A DNA stretch of 5,732 nt, taken from Desulfobacterales bacterium. GTDB taxonomy: Bacteria > Desulfobacterota > Desulfobacteria > Desulfobacterales > Desulfobacteraceae. The notes under the pieces were generated by a model, which had not been told where the DNA came from, searched no databases, and worked only from the letters and a program-made list of their open reading frames with translations. The translations under genes were made by a program, and so were the position numbers. Positions 1-5,732 of this stretch are shown piece after piece (positions within the stretch are counted from its first letter, which is position 1; each line of letters starts with the position of its first letter). Where the stretch lies: positions 1-5,732 of the forward strand of contig JAKSBB010000522.1 of NCBI GenBank assembly GCA_022361315.1, read 5' to 3'.

Positions 1-780
1 GTAAAAGGAATCGGCAAAGGCATCGGTCTGGACCTGGCCCGGCAGGGGGCGCGTCGGGTGCTGACCCGCCACGATTGGGACGATGCCTTTGAGCAGATGG
101 AAACGGATTTTGCCGCCACTGGGGCGGACCATGATATCTTGAACGCAGACCTGCGTGACCTGGCGGACGTAGAGCAGGTTGCCGATTTTATCCGGGATAA
201 GCACGGCCGTCTGGACATCCTGATCAACAACATCGAGCGGGGCGGGTGGCCAACGGTCCACGGTGCCTATGTGGAAGACCAGTGGGACCTGGAAATCGAA
301 ACCACTCTCAAGGCCAAGCGTTGGGTGTTCGACAGCGTATTCCCATTGCTGCAGGCTGCCGATAATGCAGTGGTCATCAATTTATCTTCCATTGCCGGTA
401 TTGTCGGGCGGACTGGCCCTGCGGCCCTGGTGTTCAACGATGGGTATGCCGCTGCCAACCGTGCCGTTACCACCCTCACCGAAACCTGGGCCCGTATGGG
501 CGCCCCCCGCATCCGGGTCAACGAACTCATGCTCGGTGTGTTTGAGACCCGCCATGCCCAGGGAACCCGGGGATGGCGTGAGGTGCTCACTGATGAGGAA
601 AAGGAATCCCTGATCAACCATACCCTGACCGGCCGTACCGGCACCATTGAAGATGTGGTGAAGGCGGTTAACTTTATGGTAAAAGATGCCCCTTACATGA
701 CCGGTTCCGTTCTCCGCCTGGACGGGGGCTTTACCCTGGCCGGTGAACCGGTGCCGCCCATGCCCAAAGGCATCGTATAA
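1..780 (+). CDS. Short-chain dehydrogenase/reductase (SDR), 5'-truncated, atypical active site
   Basis: The frame is open from the first base to the TAA at 778-780, giving 259 residues. The window opens inside the Rossmann glycine motif (VKGIGKGIG, the second half of TGxxxGIG), so only about 10-15 N-terminal residues are missing. A GTG at 58 is not the real start, because it would remove this motif. Residues are numbered from base 1. Other SDR landmarks are an Arg23-His24 end of strand 2 (suggesting NADP(H), inferred), Asp50 in ADLRD, NNI at 76-78 in place of NNAG, Ser130 in NLSSIAG, Tyr149, and a C-terminal YMTGSVLRLDGG. The catalytic YxxxK reads YAAAN, so the lysine is Asn153. The tetrad asparagine position appears to be Thr102. 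Ser130 to Tyr149 is 19 residues rather than the 13 of FabG. The fold assignment is secure, the substrate is unknown, and activity by the classical mechanism is doubtful. It seems to be the last gene of its transcript. Confidence 0.9.
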   Translation, partial: VKGIGKGIGLDLARQGARRVLTRHDWDDAFEQMETDFAATGADHDILNADLRDLADVEQVADFIRDKHGRLDILINNIERGGWPTVHGAYVEDQWDLEIETTLKAKRWVFDSVFPLLQAADNAVVINLSSIAGIVGRTGPAALVFNDGYAAANRAVTTLTETWARMGAPRIRVNELMLGVFETRHAQGTRGWREVLTDEEKESLINHTLTGRTGTIEDVVKAVNFMVKDAPYMTGSVLRLDGGFTLAGEPVPPMPKGIV

Positions 781-793
781 TCCGCTTGCCGCA

Positions 794-819
794 CCTCCCG
801 GACGATTCAGTCCGGGAGG
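794..819 (+). terminator. Hairpin after the SDR gene, probable terminator
   Basis: A perfect 10-bp GC-rich inverted repeat (CCTCCCGGAC / GTCCGGGAGG) with a 6-base loop starts 13 bases after the SDR stop codon. The following bases are pyrimidine-rich but contain only short T runs (830-832 and 836-838), so it is a weaker intrinsic terminator than the other two in the window. Its right arm can instead pair with 824-829. Confidence 0.55.
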
Positions 820-829
820 CTCAGCCTCC
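815..829 (+). other. Alternative hairpin sharing an arm with the 794-819 stem
   Basis: GGAGGC at 815-820 and GCCTCC at 824-829 form a perfect 6-bp stem with a 3-base loop, followed directly by TTT. The left arm overlaps the right arm of the larger upstream hairpin, so the two cannot form together at full length. The thermodynamically stronger upstream stem should win unless it is disrupted. Whether this has any function is unknown. Confidence 0.45.
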
Positions 830-876
830 TTTCCGTTTCTGTTGAATAGCCGATGAAACACCCGCCAGAATTTATT

Positions 877-899
877 AAATTGAATAATCTGATCAATTT
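877..899. promoter_or_regulatory. AT-rich dyad upstream of the LysR gene, possible operator
   Basis: AAATTGA (877-883) and TCAATTT (893-899) form a perfect 7-bp inverted repeat around a 9-base spacer, about 100 bases before the LysR start. LysR-type regulators usually bind an AT-rich interrupted dyad (T-N11-A) near their own promoter, so autoregulation is plausible. The spacing does not match the classic box exactly. The gene is not divergently paired with a target, which weakens the case. I could not identify a convincing -35/-10 pair here. Confidence 0.3.
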
Positions 900-981
900 T
901 TTTGAACGATAAGCTTGGCCTCGATGCGTTTCCGTGATATGGTCCAGGCGGTTTGGAATCCGGAATACAATTAATAAGGGT

Positions 982-987
982 AAGGAG
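982..987 (+). promoter_or_regulatory. Ribosome binding site deciding the LysR GTG start
   Basis: AAGGAG lies 9 bases before the GTG at 997. It supports that start over the in-frame GTG at 934, which has no comparable site and would add 21 residues ahead of the conserved LysR N-terminus. Confidence 0.8.
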
Positions 988-996
988 AGCGTTGTC

Positions 997-1902
997 GTGA
1001 CACTGAGGCAGTTAGAATTATTCCTGGCATTGGTAAAAACCCCGCATCTCAGCCAGGTGGCCAAAGATTACGGCCTGACCCAGTCCGCCGTGTCCATGGC
1101 CATCAAGGCCCTGGAAGACCGGTTGGGGAAACAATTGTTTGACCGAATCCATAAACGGCTGGTGGTGAACGAGAACGGCCGGTATTTCTACCGGATGGTG
1201 GAACCCCTGGTGGTGGGGCTTAAGGAGAGCGAGACCATGTTCCGGGACCTGGACCTGGTGGGGGACATCAGGGTCGGGGCCTCTTCCTCAATTGCCAATT
1301 ATATTCTCCCCCAGATCATGTATGAGTTTGTGGAGCAATACGAAGGGGTGAAGCTTGAGAAGATCACCGGCAACACCATAGAAATCGGGAAGATGATCGA
1401 AAACGGCGAAGTCGACATCGGGTTTGTGGAAGCCGACTATACCAGCCCTGAAATTGAACGGGAAGTCCTGGGGAAGGACGAACTCTACGTGGTCACCGGC
1501 GATAAGAACCTGGTCCGGGAGGAAGAGTACGGTATGGATGAGCTTCTGTCCAAGCGCTGGATCTTCCGGGAAGAGGGCTCCGGCACCCGGGATGTCTTTC
1601 TCTCCTACATGAAAAAGTTCAGAAAGCGGTTCAAACCCTTTCTTGAGGTGGGGCATACCGAAGCGGTGAAGTCCGTCCTGCAGAATAAAGGGGCGCTGAG
1701 CTGCCTCTCACAGATCTCCGTAATGAACGAACTCAATGCCGGGCAGCTGTACCGGCTGAAAATCAGAGACTTCAAGTTTTCCCGTTCCTTTTATACCATC
1801 TGGCACAAGAATAAGTACTTCAGTTCGGTGCTCCAGGAATTTATCTATTACACCAAAGAACGGTACAAGGCGGTATACGAAAGCCAGGCCAACACCGACT
1901 AA
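997..1902 (+). CDS. LysR-type transcriptional regulator (CysL/YeiE-like effector domain)
   Basis: This 301-residue protein has the usual LysR length. The N-terminus begins TLRQLELFLALVKT, followed by a winged helix-turn-helix at about residues 18-37 (LSQVAKDYGLTQSAVSMAI) and the family signature ALEDRLGKQLFDR at about 38-50. The linker helix is followed by the periplasmic-binding-protein-like effector domain from about residue 89 (GDIRVGASSSIANYILP). Its features are a GNT loop at 125-127, a GEVDIGFVEA strand near 137-146, and REEGSGTR at 191-198. The GNT and REEGSGTR motifs are typical of the CysL/YeiE/CysB-like branch, several members of which respond to sulfur compounds such as sulfite. 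Assigning such a ligand here is only inference. The gene starts at GTG 997 behind AAGGAG. No divergent target gene is present, so its regulon cannot be deduced. The fold is certain, the role is not. Confidence 0.95.
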   Translation: MTLRQLELFLALVKTPHLSQVAKDYGLTQSAVSMAIKALEDRLGKQLFDRIHKRLVVNENGRYFYRMVEPLVVGLKESETMFRDLDLVGDIRVGASSSIANYILPQIMYEFVEQYEGVKLEKITGNTIEIGKMIENGEVDIGFVEADYTSPEIEREVLGKDELYVVTGDKNLVREEEYGMDELLSKRWIFREEGSGTRDVFLSYMKKFRKRFKPFLEVGHTEAVKSVLQNKGALSCLSQISVMNELNAGQLYRLKIRDFKFSRSFYTIWHKNKYFSSVLQEFIYYTKERYKAVYESQANTD

Positions 1903-1935
1903 TACAGATTATCCGTATCCAAGTATGAAATTCAG

Positions 1936-1965
1936 ACGCCCGGCAGGTTTTGCCCGGGCGTTTTT
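1936..1965 (+). terminator. Rho-independent terminator after the LysR gene
   Basis: ACGCCCGG (1936-1943) pairs with CCGGGCGT (1954-1961) around a 10-base loop, and the run TTTTT at 1961-1965 follows directly. This is a good intrinsic terminator for the LysR transcript. On the opposite strand the same stem lies just past the stop codon of the convergent secreted-protein gene and may end that transcript too, although the T tract in that direction is poor. Confidence 0.85.
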
Positions 1966-2401
1966 ATTGGCTTTGGGTCCAGTCCCCGCAATAGGGCTGA
2001 AGCCGGCAGTCCTCTGCCACCCCGGCGATTTTGTCTGCCACCAGGCGCTGGTTCAGGCATTCCCCCCGGACGATTACAATGCCGTCCGGTTTCTTACCAT
2101 CCGTGTTCAAGAAATGGACGGTCAGCAGTTTGTTGAATATCATCCGGGAGGCCTTCCGTTTGGCTTCCGCCCCTTCCGGGGTGTCCGGGGCCGGCAGGGA
2201 GAGGCCGTAAAGTGAGAAGGGGTATACGCCCTTTTTTGTCCACAATACCATGTCCTCGGCAGAGATTACCTCAATGATCACCCCTTCCCGAACCGTTTCT
2301 GTTCCGGGCAATGGTTGGCCTGTTTCCCCGGTCAGTCCGTCGGCACTTCCCCAAAGGGTGAATATCGTCAGCAAGACTATATGAATGATCCATCGCTTCA
2401 T
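1964..2401 (-). CDS. Small exported protein, degenerate SNase-like (thermonuclease-like) domain
   Basis: The gene encodes 145 residues from ATG at 2401 to TAA at 1964. Residues 1-20 form a classic signal peptide: Lys2-Arg3, a hydrophobic stretch IIHIVLLTIFTLW, then GSADG with probable cleavage near Ala20. Export to the periplasm is therefore expected. The mature part resembles the SNase-like barrel: a GVIIEVISAEDMVLW strand at 40-54, FSLYGLSLPAPDTPEGAEAK at 62-81 matching the nuclease RLxGIDAPE...A region, VHFL near 95-98, and CLNQRLV...IAGVAEDCRLQPYCGDW at 115-141 matching the usual LN..LV..G.A tail. The nuclease catalytic arginine is Ser63, the acidic pair of the DxPE motif is not conserved at that position, and the second arginine (YGR) has no clear counterpart. 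Cys132 and Cys138 could form a disulfide. Nuclease activity is therefore unlikely. The ribosome binding site is weak (GGAAAA). Family assignment is by remembered motifs and is moderate. Confidence 0.75.
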   Translation of the reverse strand: MKRWIIHIVLLTIFTLWGSADGLTGETGQPLPGTETVREGVIIEVISAEDMVLWTKKGVYPFSLYGLSLPAPDTPEGAEAKRKASRMIFNKLLTVHFLNTDGKKPDGIVIVRGECLNQRLVADKIAGVAEDCRLQPYCGDWTQSQ

Positions 2402-2676
2402 CTGTATTTTCCAATATCCCTGGTTCGAATTTGCAGCCTAATACACTACCAGAGCGGCGAACGAAATCAACTACAAATAGACTATCAATGGTGTCGTGCC
2501 CTTATTTAGCCGTTTTTTGTGAAAAAATGTTAATAACTTGTTAAAATGTTCTGGATTGTGGCGACTTATTTTGGTATATCAGCACGGTAATGAGAGACAT
2601 CAGACGTCTTAATTGATAAAAAATCGTTGAAAAATTCGTTTATCCGTTCGGTTCTTTGTGGAAAAGGAGAATCCTT
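2402..2676. promoter_or_regulatory. AT-rich divergent intergenic region between the SNase-like gene and the chemoreceptor
   Basis: These 275 bases must carry the promoters of both flanking divergent genes. The stretch from about 2505 to 2650 is markedly AT-rich compared with the genes. Visible elements are an 8-bp direct repeat AAAATGTT at 2524-2531 and 2543-2550, separated by AATAACTTGTT, and an AGACGTCT palindrome at 2602-2609. A TAAA at 2542-2545 lies exactly 15 bases before GCGACTTA, a loose resemblance to a flagellar/chemotaxis sigma-28 promoter. None is strong enough to name the promoter. No small coding gene or RNA gene is evident. Confidence 0.5.
2663..2669 (+). promoter_or_regulatory. 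Ribosome binding site deciding the chemoreceptor GTG start
   Basis: AAAGGAG lies 7 bases before GTG 2677. An in-frame TTG at 2656 lies upstream of this site with nothing to support it. The next ATG, at 2686, would be 16 bases from the site, so GTG 2677 is the best start. Confidence 0.8.
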
Positions 2677-4683
2677 GTGAAAAAAATGCGTGATATTAAG
2701 CTGCGTACGAAGTTGATCTGGGGTGGTTTGATCATGGTTCTGTTGCCCATGCTCCTGGTGGGGTGGATTTGTGTGAATCAGGCGAGTAAGGGCTTGATTG
2801 AAGGGGGGAAACGGGAGGTGGGCCAGACGTCGGCCAACCTTGCTGAGATGACCCAGATCATGTTGTCCGACCAGGTAAAGCTGGCACAGGGGATTACACT
2901 TGCCCCCATGTTCCGCGGGACCACACAGGAGATTATGGCCTCCGGTCTTGAAAACGCGGGTGACGCGGCGAATAACCTGGATCGCTATCTCAAAACGATG
3001 TTCGCCGATAACGCCGATGCTTACGAAACTTTTTTTATCTCCGATGCCAAGGGGCTTATTTACTCTGACAGCATGGGGGGCAAACTTCGGGAGAAAAAGA
3101 TCAGCGTTAGTGACAGGGACTATTTCTCCACCGTTCGCCGCACCGGTAAGGCATTGATCGGTGAGCCCGTGGCCTCGAAAAGCACCGGCGAAATCGTGAT
3201 GGTGGTCAGTATTCCTCTGAAAACAGCCGGGGGCGAATTCGGCGGGATGTTCGGCGCCGTTCTTAAGCTTTCCATTCTGTCTGAAAACATCCTGTCCAAA
3301 ACCCTGGGAAAAACCGGCTACACCTATGTGATCAACACCGAGGGCTTGATTATCGCCCATCCCAATAAAGATTTGGTGCTCAAGCTTGATCTCAAAACCG
3401 TCAAAGGCATGGAATCCATCAGCCGCCGGATGCTGGCCAAGGAAGACGGGGTTGAGGCGTACATATTTAAAGGGGTGGAGAAAATCTCCGGCTTTGCCTA
3501 TATCCCGATTACCGGCTGGTCCATCGCCGCCACCCAGAATAAAGAAGAGTTCATGTCCAGGGTCTATGATATGAATCGCTATAATATGATGGTGGGGGGC
3601 GGTGTGATGGTGGTCATGGCCATCCTTCTTTATTTGGCATCCCTTGCTATTGTCCGGCCCATCAACCTTGCCGTGGAGGGATTGCGGGATATATCAGAGG
3701 GGGACGGAGACTTGACCAAACGCCTTGTGGTTTCAGGCCGGGATGAAATCGGTGTCCTCTCTTATGTGTTTAACCGGTTTATTGAGAACCTCCAGTCCAT
3801 GATCGGTGATATCGCAGGTGGGGTGAATACCCTGTCCGATGCCTCTGAAAAACTCTCCGGCATTTCCACGGAAATGGCCGGCGAGGCAGACCAGACCTCC
3901 GGCCGGTCTGCAAAGGTGGCGGAAGCCGCCGGTGAAATGACCGTCAACATGAATTCCGTATCTGCTGCCATGGAAGAGTCCAGCGCCAATCTCAACACCG
4001 TGGCCGCCGCCTCCGACCAGATGAGCGCCACCATCGGTGAAATTGCCAGAAATGCAGAGAAGGCCCGGAGTATCTCAGATACGGCCGTAAACAAGGCCTC
4101 TGAATCCACGGATCGCATGGACCAGCTCGGCCAGGCGGCCCGGGCCATCGGCCAGGTGGTGGAAACCATCACGGATATTTCCGAACAGGTAAATCTCCTT
4201 TCCCTCAACGCCACCATTGAGGCGGCCAGGGCCGGGGAGGCCGGCAAAGGCTTCGCCGTCGTGGCCAATGAGATCAAGGAACTGGCCAACCAGACATCTG
4301 CCGCTTCCATGGATATTAAAACCAGGATTGAAGACATCCAGTCTTCCTCCACGGATACACAGGCCGGCATCAATGAAATTTCAGAGGTGATCCGGGACGT
4401 CAACGACATCGTCGGCACCATTGCCACGGCTGTGGAAGAACAGTCTTCGGCCACCCGTGAGATTTCCGAAAACATTGCCCAGGCCTCGGCAGGTGTGGAA
4501 GAGGTGAATCAGAATGTCAACCAGAGTTCGGTTGTGGCCGACGGGATCAGCCGGGATATCCGGGATGTGAATCAATCCGCCGAGACCATGAAGGACAGAA
4601 GCGGCAGTGTGAATGGCAATTCCCAGGAGTTGTCTGCACTGGCAGCCCAGTTGGGAGATATGGTCGGACGTTTTAAAATATAA
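2677..4683 (+). CDS. Methyl-accepting chemotaxis protein with dCache sensor, HAMP and signalling domains
   Basis: This 668-residue transmembrane chemoreceptor starts at GTG 2677. Order of parts: transmembrane segment 1 at about 13-33; a roughly 270-residue periplasmic double-Cache sensor with DRDYF at 146-150 and [19 protein letters not shown] at 214-232; transmembrane segment 2 at about 304-326; HAMP from RPI at 327 to about 372 ([18 protein letters not shown]); then the coiled-coil signalling domain to the end. The conserved hairpin tip ([20 protein letters not shown]) is at 501-520, followed by [17 protein letters not shown], so coupling to CheA/CheW should be intact. The DRDYF motif differs from the R-x-WY signature of amino-acid-binding dCache domains, so the ligand is unknown, perhaps a small carboxylate (inference). 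The protein ends [10 protein letters not shown] and has no NWETF-type CheR/CheB tether. The gene stands alone, with no che gene beside it, and ends at a strong terminator. Confidence 0.96.
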   Translation: MKKMRDIKLRTKLIWGGLIMVLLPMLLVGWICVNQASKGLIEGGKREVGQTSANLAEMTQIMLSDQVKLAQGITLAPMFRGTTQEIMASGLENAGDAANNLDRYLKTMFADNADAYETFFISDAKGLIYSDSMGGKLREKKISVSDRDYFSTVRRTGKALIGEPVASKSTGEIVMVVSIPLKTAGGEFGGMFGAVLKLSILSENILSKTLGKTGYTYVINTEGLIIAHPNKDLVLKLDLKTVKGMESISRRMLAKEDGVEAYIFKGVEKISGFAYIPITGWSIAATQNKEEFMSRVYDMNRYNMMVGGGVMVVMAILLYLASLAIVRPINLAVEGLRDISEGDGDLTKRLVVSGRDEIGVLSYVFNRFIENLQSMIGDIAGGVNTLSDASEKLSGISTEMAGEADQTSGRSAKVAEAAGEMTVNMNSVSAAMEESSANLNTVAAASDQMSATIGEIARNAEKARSISDTAVNKASESTDRMDQLGQAARAIGQVVETITDISEQVNLLSLNATIEAARAGEAGKGFAVVANEIKELANQTSAASMDIKTRIEDIQSSSTDTQAGINEISEVIRDVNDIVGTIATAVEEQSSATREISENIAQASAGVEEVNQNVNQSSVVADGISRDIRDVNQSAETMKDRSGSVNGNSQELSALAAQLGDMVGRFKI

Positions 4684-4707
4684 AGATAGATAGACAGACT
4701 ATATTCC

Positions 4708-4747
4708 ACCGGCGGTCCTGAGCATATCAGGACCGCCGGTTTCGTTT
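4708..4747 (+). terminator. Strong hairpin terminator between the convergent chemoreceptor and cbiK genes
   Basis: A perfect 14-bp inverted repeat (ACCGGCGGTCCTGA / TCAGGACCGCCGGT) with a 5-base loop occupies 4708-4740, followed by a T-rich TTTCGTTT tract. It begins 24 bases after the chemoreceptor stop. It also lies downstream of the oppositely oriented chelatase gene. In that direction no T run follows the stem, so any bidirectional action would be weaker. Confidence 0.85.
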
Positions 4748-4761
4748 AGGGGAATGGGGGG

Positions 4762-5613
4762 TTAGTAGTACTTGGCCAGTTCCAAAGCCCGGTCCAGGCG
4801 ATTTAGAAACCCTTCGTTGACTTCCGGGTAATAGGCCAGCCCCTTAAAGCTGACCTTGTCTTCATTGCGGACGGTCAGGCATTCCACCTCAAAACCCATA
4901 TTCTCCAGAATGCCGCGCCAGCTGTCCTCATCCCCCATCAGGTCTTCTTCCGCATGCAGGCCGGCAAAGTACATCATGGGGATGATTCTTGCCCGCCGGT
5001 ATTGTTTGGCCAGGCCTTCCCGCTGCGCCTTTGCAAATACGGCTTCATGATCCGGCACCCCTTCCACAGATGCGGTGATGACATTGGGATACATATCAGC
5101 CACAAGCCGCTCAAAGCCCAGATAAACAATATTCACCGGATCAGCCGCCAGGGGGGTGCCGTGTATGGCCAGAACGTTCAATCCTTCCTCGGGCGAAAGG
5201 AAATCTGTTTCCACACCTTCAAGAATTTCCTTCACAAAATCCCACCGGTGCAGCAGGGTCTCCCCGGGAAATACCCGAAGCCCCGGGAAATAACTGCAGG
5301 TTTCCACCAGTTGCTGGTATTCGGTTCCCGGGAAAACATGAAGGGGCTGAACCACGGCCTTTCTGTAGCCGTCAGCCTCCACCTTTGCAAGGGTCTCATG
5401 GACACTGGGCAGCTTGAGCTTTCTCCGGATAATTTCAGATGTGTAAGCCCAGTAAATTTCCGTATCCGGGTATTTGTTTTTCAGCTCCGCCTCAAAGCGG
5501 TCAAGGGTGGCCTTGGCCCGTTTGGTACTGCCGAATGCAGCAATGACAATGGCAGGATCTTCTTTTAACTTGGGCAGCCGCATTTTGCGGCCCACATATC
5601 CGTTCTGATGCAT
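4762..5613 (-). CDS. cbiK: CbiK-type sirohydrochlorin chelatase (cytoplasmic form)
   Basis: This 283-residue class II chelatase of the CbiK family inserts Co2+ into sirohydrochlorin in the anaerobic cobalamin pathway; in sulfate reducers related enzymes may also load Fe2+ for siroheme. Family landmarks, numbered from ATG 5613, are VIAAFGST at 23-30, AYTSEIIRRKL at 56-66, VVQPLHVFPGTEY at 87-99, the first metal His151 in AIHGT, Glu184 in SVEGVP, and His220 in FAGLHAEEDLMGDEDSW. His151, Glu184 and His220 correspond to the His-Glu-His metal site of Salmonella CbiK (His145, Glu175, His207). The usual AGDHA reads AGLHA. ATG 5613 is chosen because AAGGAG lies 10 bases upstream, whereas ATG 5652 (13 residues more) has no ribosome binding site. 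There is no signal peptide, so it should be cytoplasmic, unlike the periplasmic CbiK of some Desulfovibrio. No cobalamin biosynthesis neighbour is visible. Metal specificity cannot be read from sequence. Confidence 0.92.
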   Translation of the reverse strand: MHQNGYVGRKMRLPKLKEDPAIVIAAFGSTKRAKATLDRFEAELKNKYPDTEIYWAYTSEIIRRKLKLPSVHETLAKVEADGYRKAVVQPLHVFPGTEYQQLVETCSYFPGLRVFPGETLLHRWDFVKEILEGVETDFLSPEEGLNVLAIHGTPLAADPVNIVYLGFERLVADMYPNVITASVEGVPDHEAVFAKAQREGLAKQYRRARIIPMMYFAGLHAEEDLMGDEDSWRGILENMGFEVECLTVRNEDKVSFKGLAYYPEVNEGFLNRLDRALELAKYY

Positions 5614-5623
5614 CTTACACTTG

Positions 5624-5629
5624 CTCCTT
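5624..5629 (-). promoter_or_regulatory. Ribosome binding site deciding the cbiK start
   Basis: On the minus strand AAGGAG precedes ATG 5613 by 10 bases. The longer in-frame ATG at 5652 is preceded by a sequence without a purine-rich site, so the shorter protein is preferred. Confidence 0.75.
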
Positions 5630-5676
5630 ATTATGGGCTGGATGTCGGTCATGAAGGATCGGACGACACCCGGAAA

Positions 5677-5729
5677 TTAAATGTCAAAGGTGAGGCTAAG
5701 CTATACTCAGTCGCTTTTTAATTGTCAAA
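5677..5729 (-). repeat. Near-identical 12-bp direct repeat across the cbiK promoter
   Basis: TTAAATGTCAAA (5677-5688) and TTAATTGTCAAA (5718-5729), read on the plus strand, match at 11 of 12 positions and start 41 bases apart, close to four helical turns. The outer copy contains the -35 hexamer of the proposed promoter and the inner copy falls near the start of the transcript. This could be a paired regulator site or a chance feature of AT-rich promoter DNA. Confidence 0.35.
5700..5728 (-). promoter_or_regulatory. Sigma-70-like promoter upstream of cbiK
   Basis: On the minus strand a consensus -35 TTGACA (5723-5728) is followed after exactly 17 bases by TATAGC (5700-5705), a 4-of-6 match to the -10 box. 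Transcription would begin near 5693, giving a leader of about 80 bases before ATG 5613. That is too short for a typical full cobalamin riboswitch, and no B12-box-like structure was recognised. Confidence 0.6.
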
Positions 5730-5732
5730 TGA

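Noticed and set aside
382..861. 159-codon minus-strand frame over the end of the SDR gene
   Set aside because: It overlaps conserved SDR coding sequence and runs through the terminator hairpin; no start signal or motif supports it.
934..996. Longer LysR start at GTG 934
   Set aside because: It would add 21 residues not typical of LysR proteins and has no ribosome binding site; GTG 997 has AAGGAG at good spacing.
1925..2215. 96-codon plus-strand frame after the LysR gene
   Set aside because: It spans the LysR terminator and lies opposite a gene with a convincing signal peptide and SNase-like motifs.
2602..2609. AGACGTCT palindrome in the divergent intergenic region
   Set aside because: It is only 8 bp with no extended arms; such palindromes occur by chance.
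2566..3360. 264-codon open frame on the minus strand over the chemoreceptor sensor domain
   Set aside because: The opposite strand encodes a clear dCache domain; the antisense product has no recognisable motif and a composition typical of a shadow frame.
3762..4475. 237-codon open frame antisense to the chemoreceptor signalling domain
   Set aside because: It is a Ser/Ala-rich shadow of the repetitive coiled-coil coding sequence and shows no domain or ribosome binding site.
4954..5568. 204-codon plus-strand frame opposite cbiK
   Set aside because: It is fully covered by the conserved chelatase gene on the minus strand and its translation resembles no known protein.
1..5732. A multi-gene defence, mobile or biosynthetic system
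   Set aside because: The genes are functionally unrelated, face different directions and are separated by terminators. No integrase, transposase, repeats or toxin-antitoxin pair is present.

Overview
The window looks like ordinary chromosome of an anaerobic, probably sulfate-reducing deltaproteobacterium (Desulfobacterota, Desulfobacteraceae-like). This rests on moderately high GC content, a large dCache chemoreceptor with the [11 protein letters not shown] signalling tip, a cytoplasmic-type CbiK metal chelatase and a LysR regulator with a GSGTR effector domain. The lineage is an inference from protein style; no marker gene is present.

Layout: (1) 1-780, plus strand, a short-chain dehydrogenase/reductase (SDR) cut by the left edge, whose catalytic tetrad appears altered. 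It is followed by a strong hairpin at 794-819 with an overlapping alternative hairpin at 815-829. (2) 997-1902, plus strand, a LysR-type regulator starting at GTG behind a good ribosome binding site. An AT-rich dyad at 877-899 lies in its leader. (3) 1964-2401, minus strand, a small exported protein resembling staphylococcal-nuclease (SNase-like) folds but without the usual catalytic residues. It converges on the LysR gene across a shared terminator hairpin at 1936-1961. (4) 2402-2676, an AT-rich divergent intergenic region. (5) 2677-4683, plus strand, a complete methyl-accepting chemotaxis protein. (6) A 14-bp perfect hairpin at 4708-4740 separates it from (7) 4762-5613, minus strand, a CbiK-type sirohydrochlorin chelatase with its His-Glu-His metal site intact. 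A good sigma-70-like promoter lies at 5700-5728.

The genes appear to be separate transcription units, each ending at its own or a shared hairpin, and no multi-gene pathway or defence system is visible. CbiK would feed tetrapyrrole metabolism (cobalamin, or siroheme/heme), the chemoreceptor would feed a CheA/CheW pathway encoded elsewhere, and the LysR regulator's target cannot be read from the context. I found no tRNA, rRNA, CRISPR array, insertion sequence or attachment site. The observations most worth a second look are the atypical SDR active site, the degenerate SNase-like secreted protein, and the mutually exclusive hairpins after the SDR gene.
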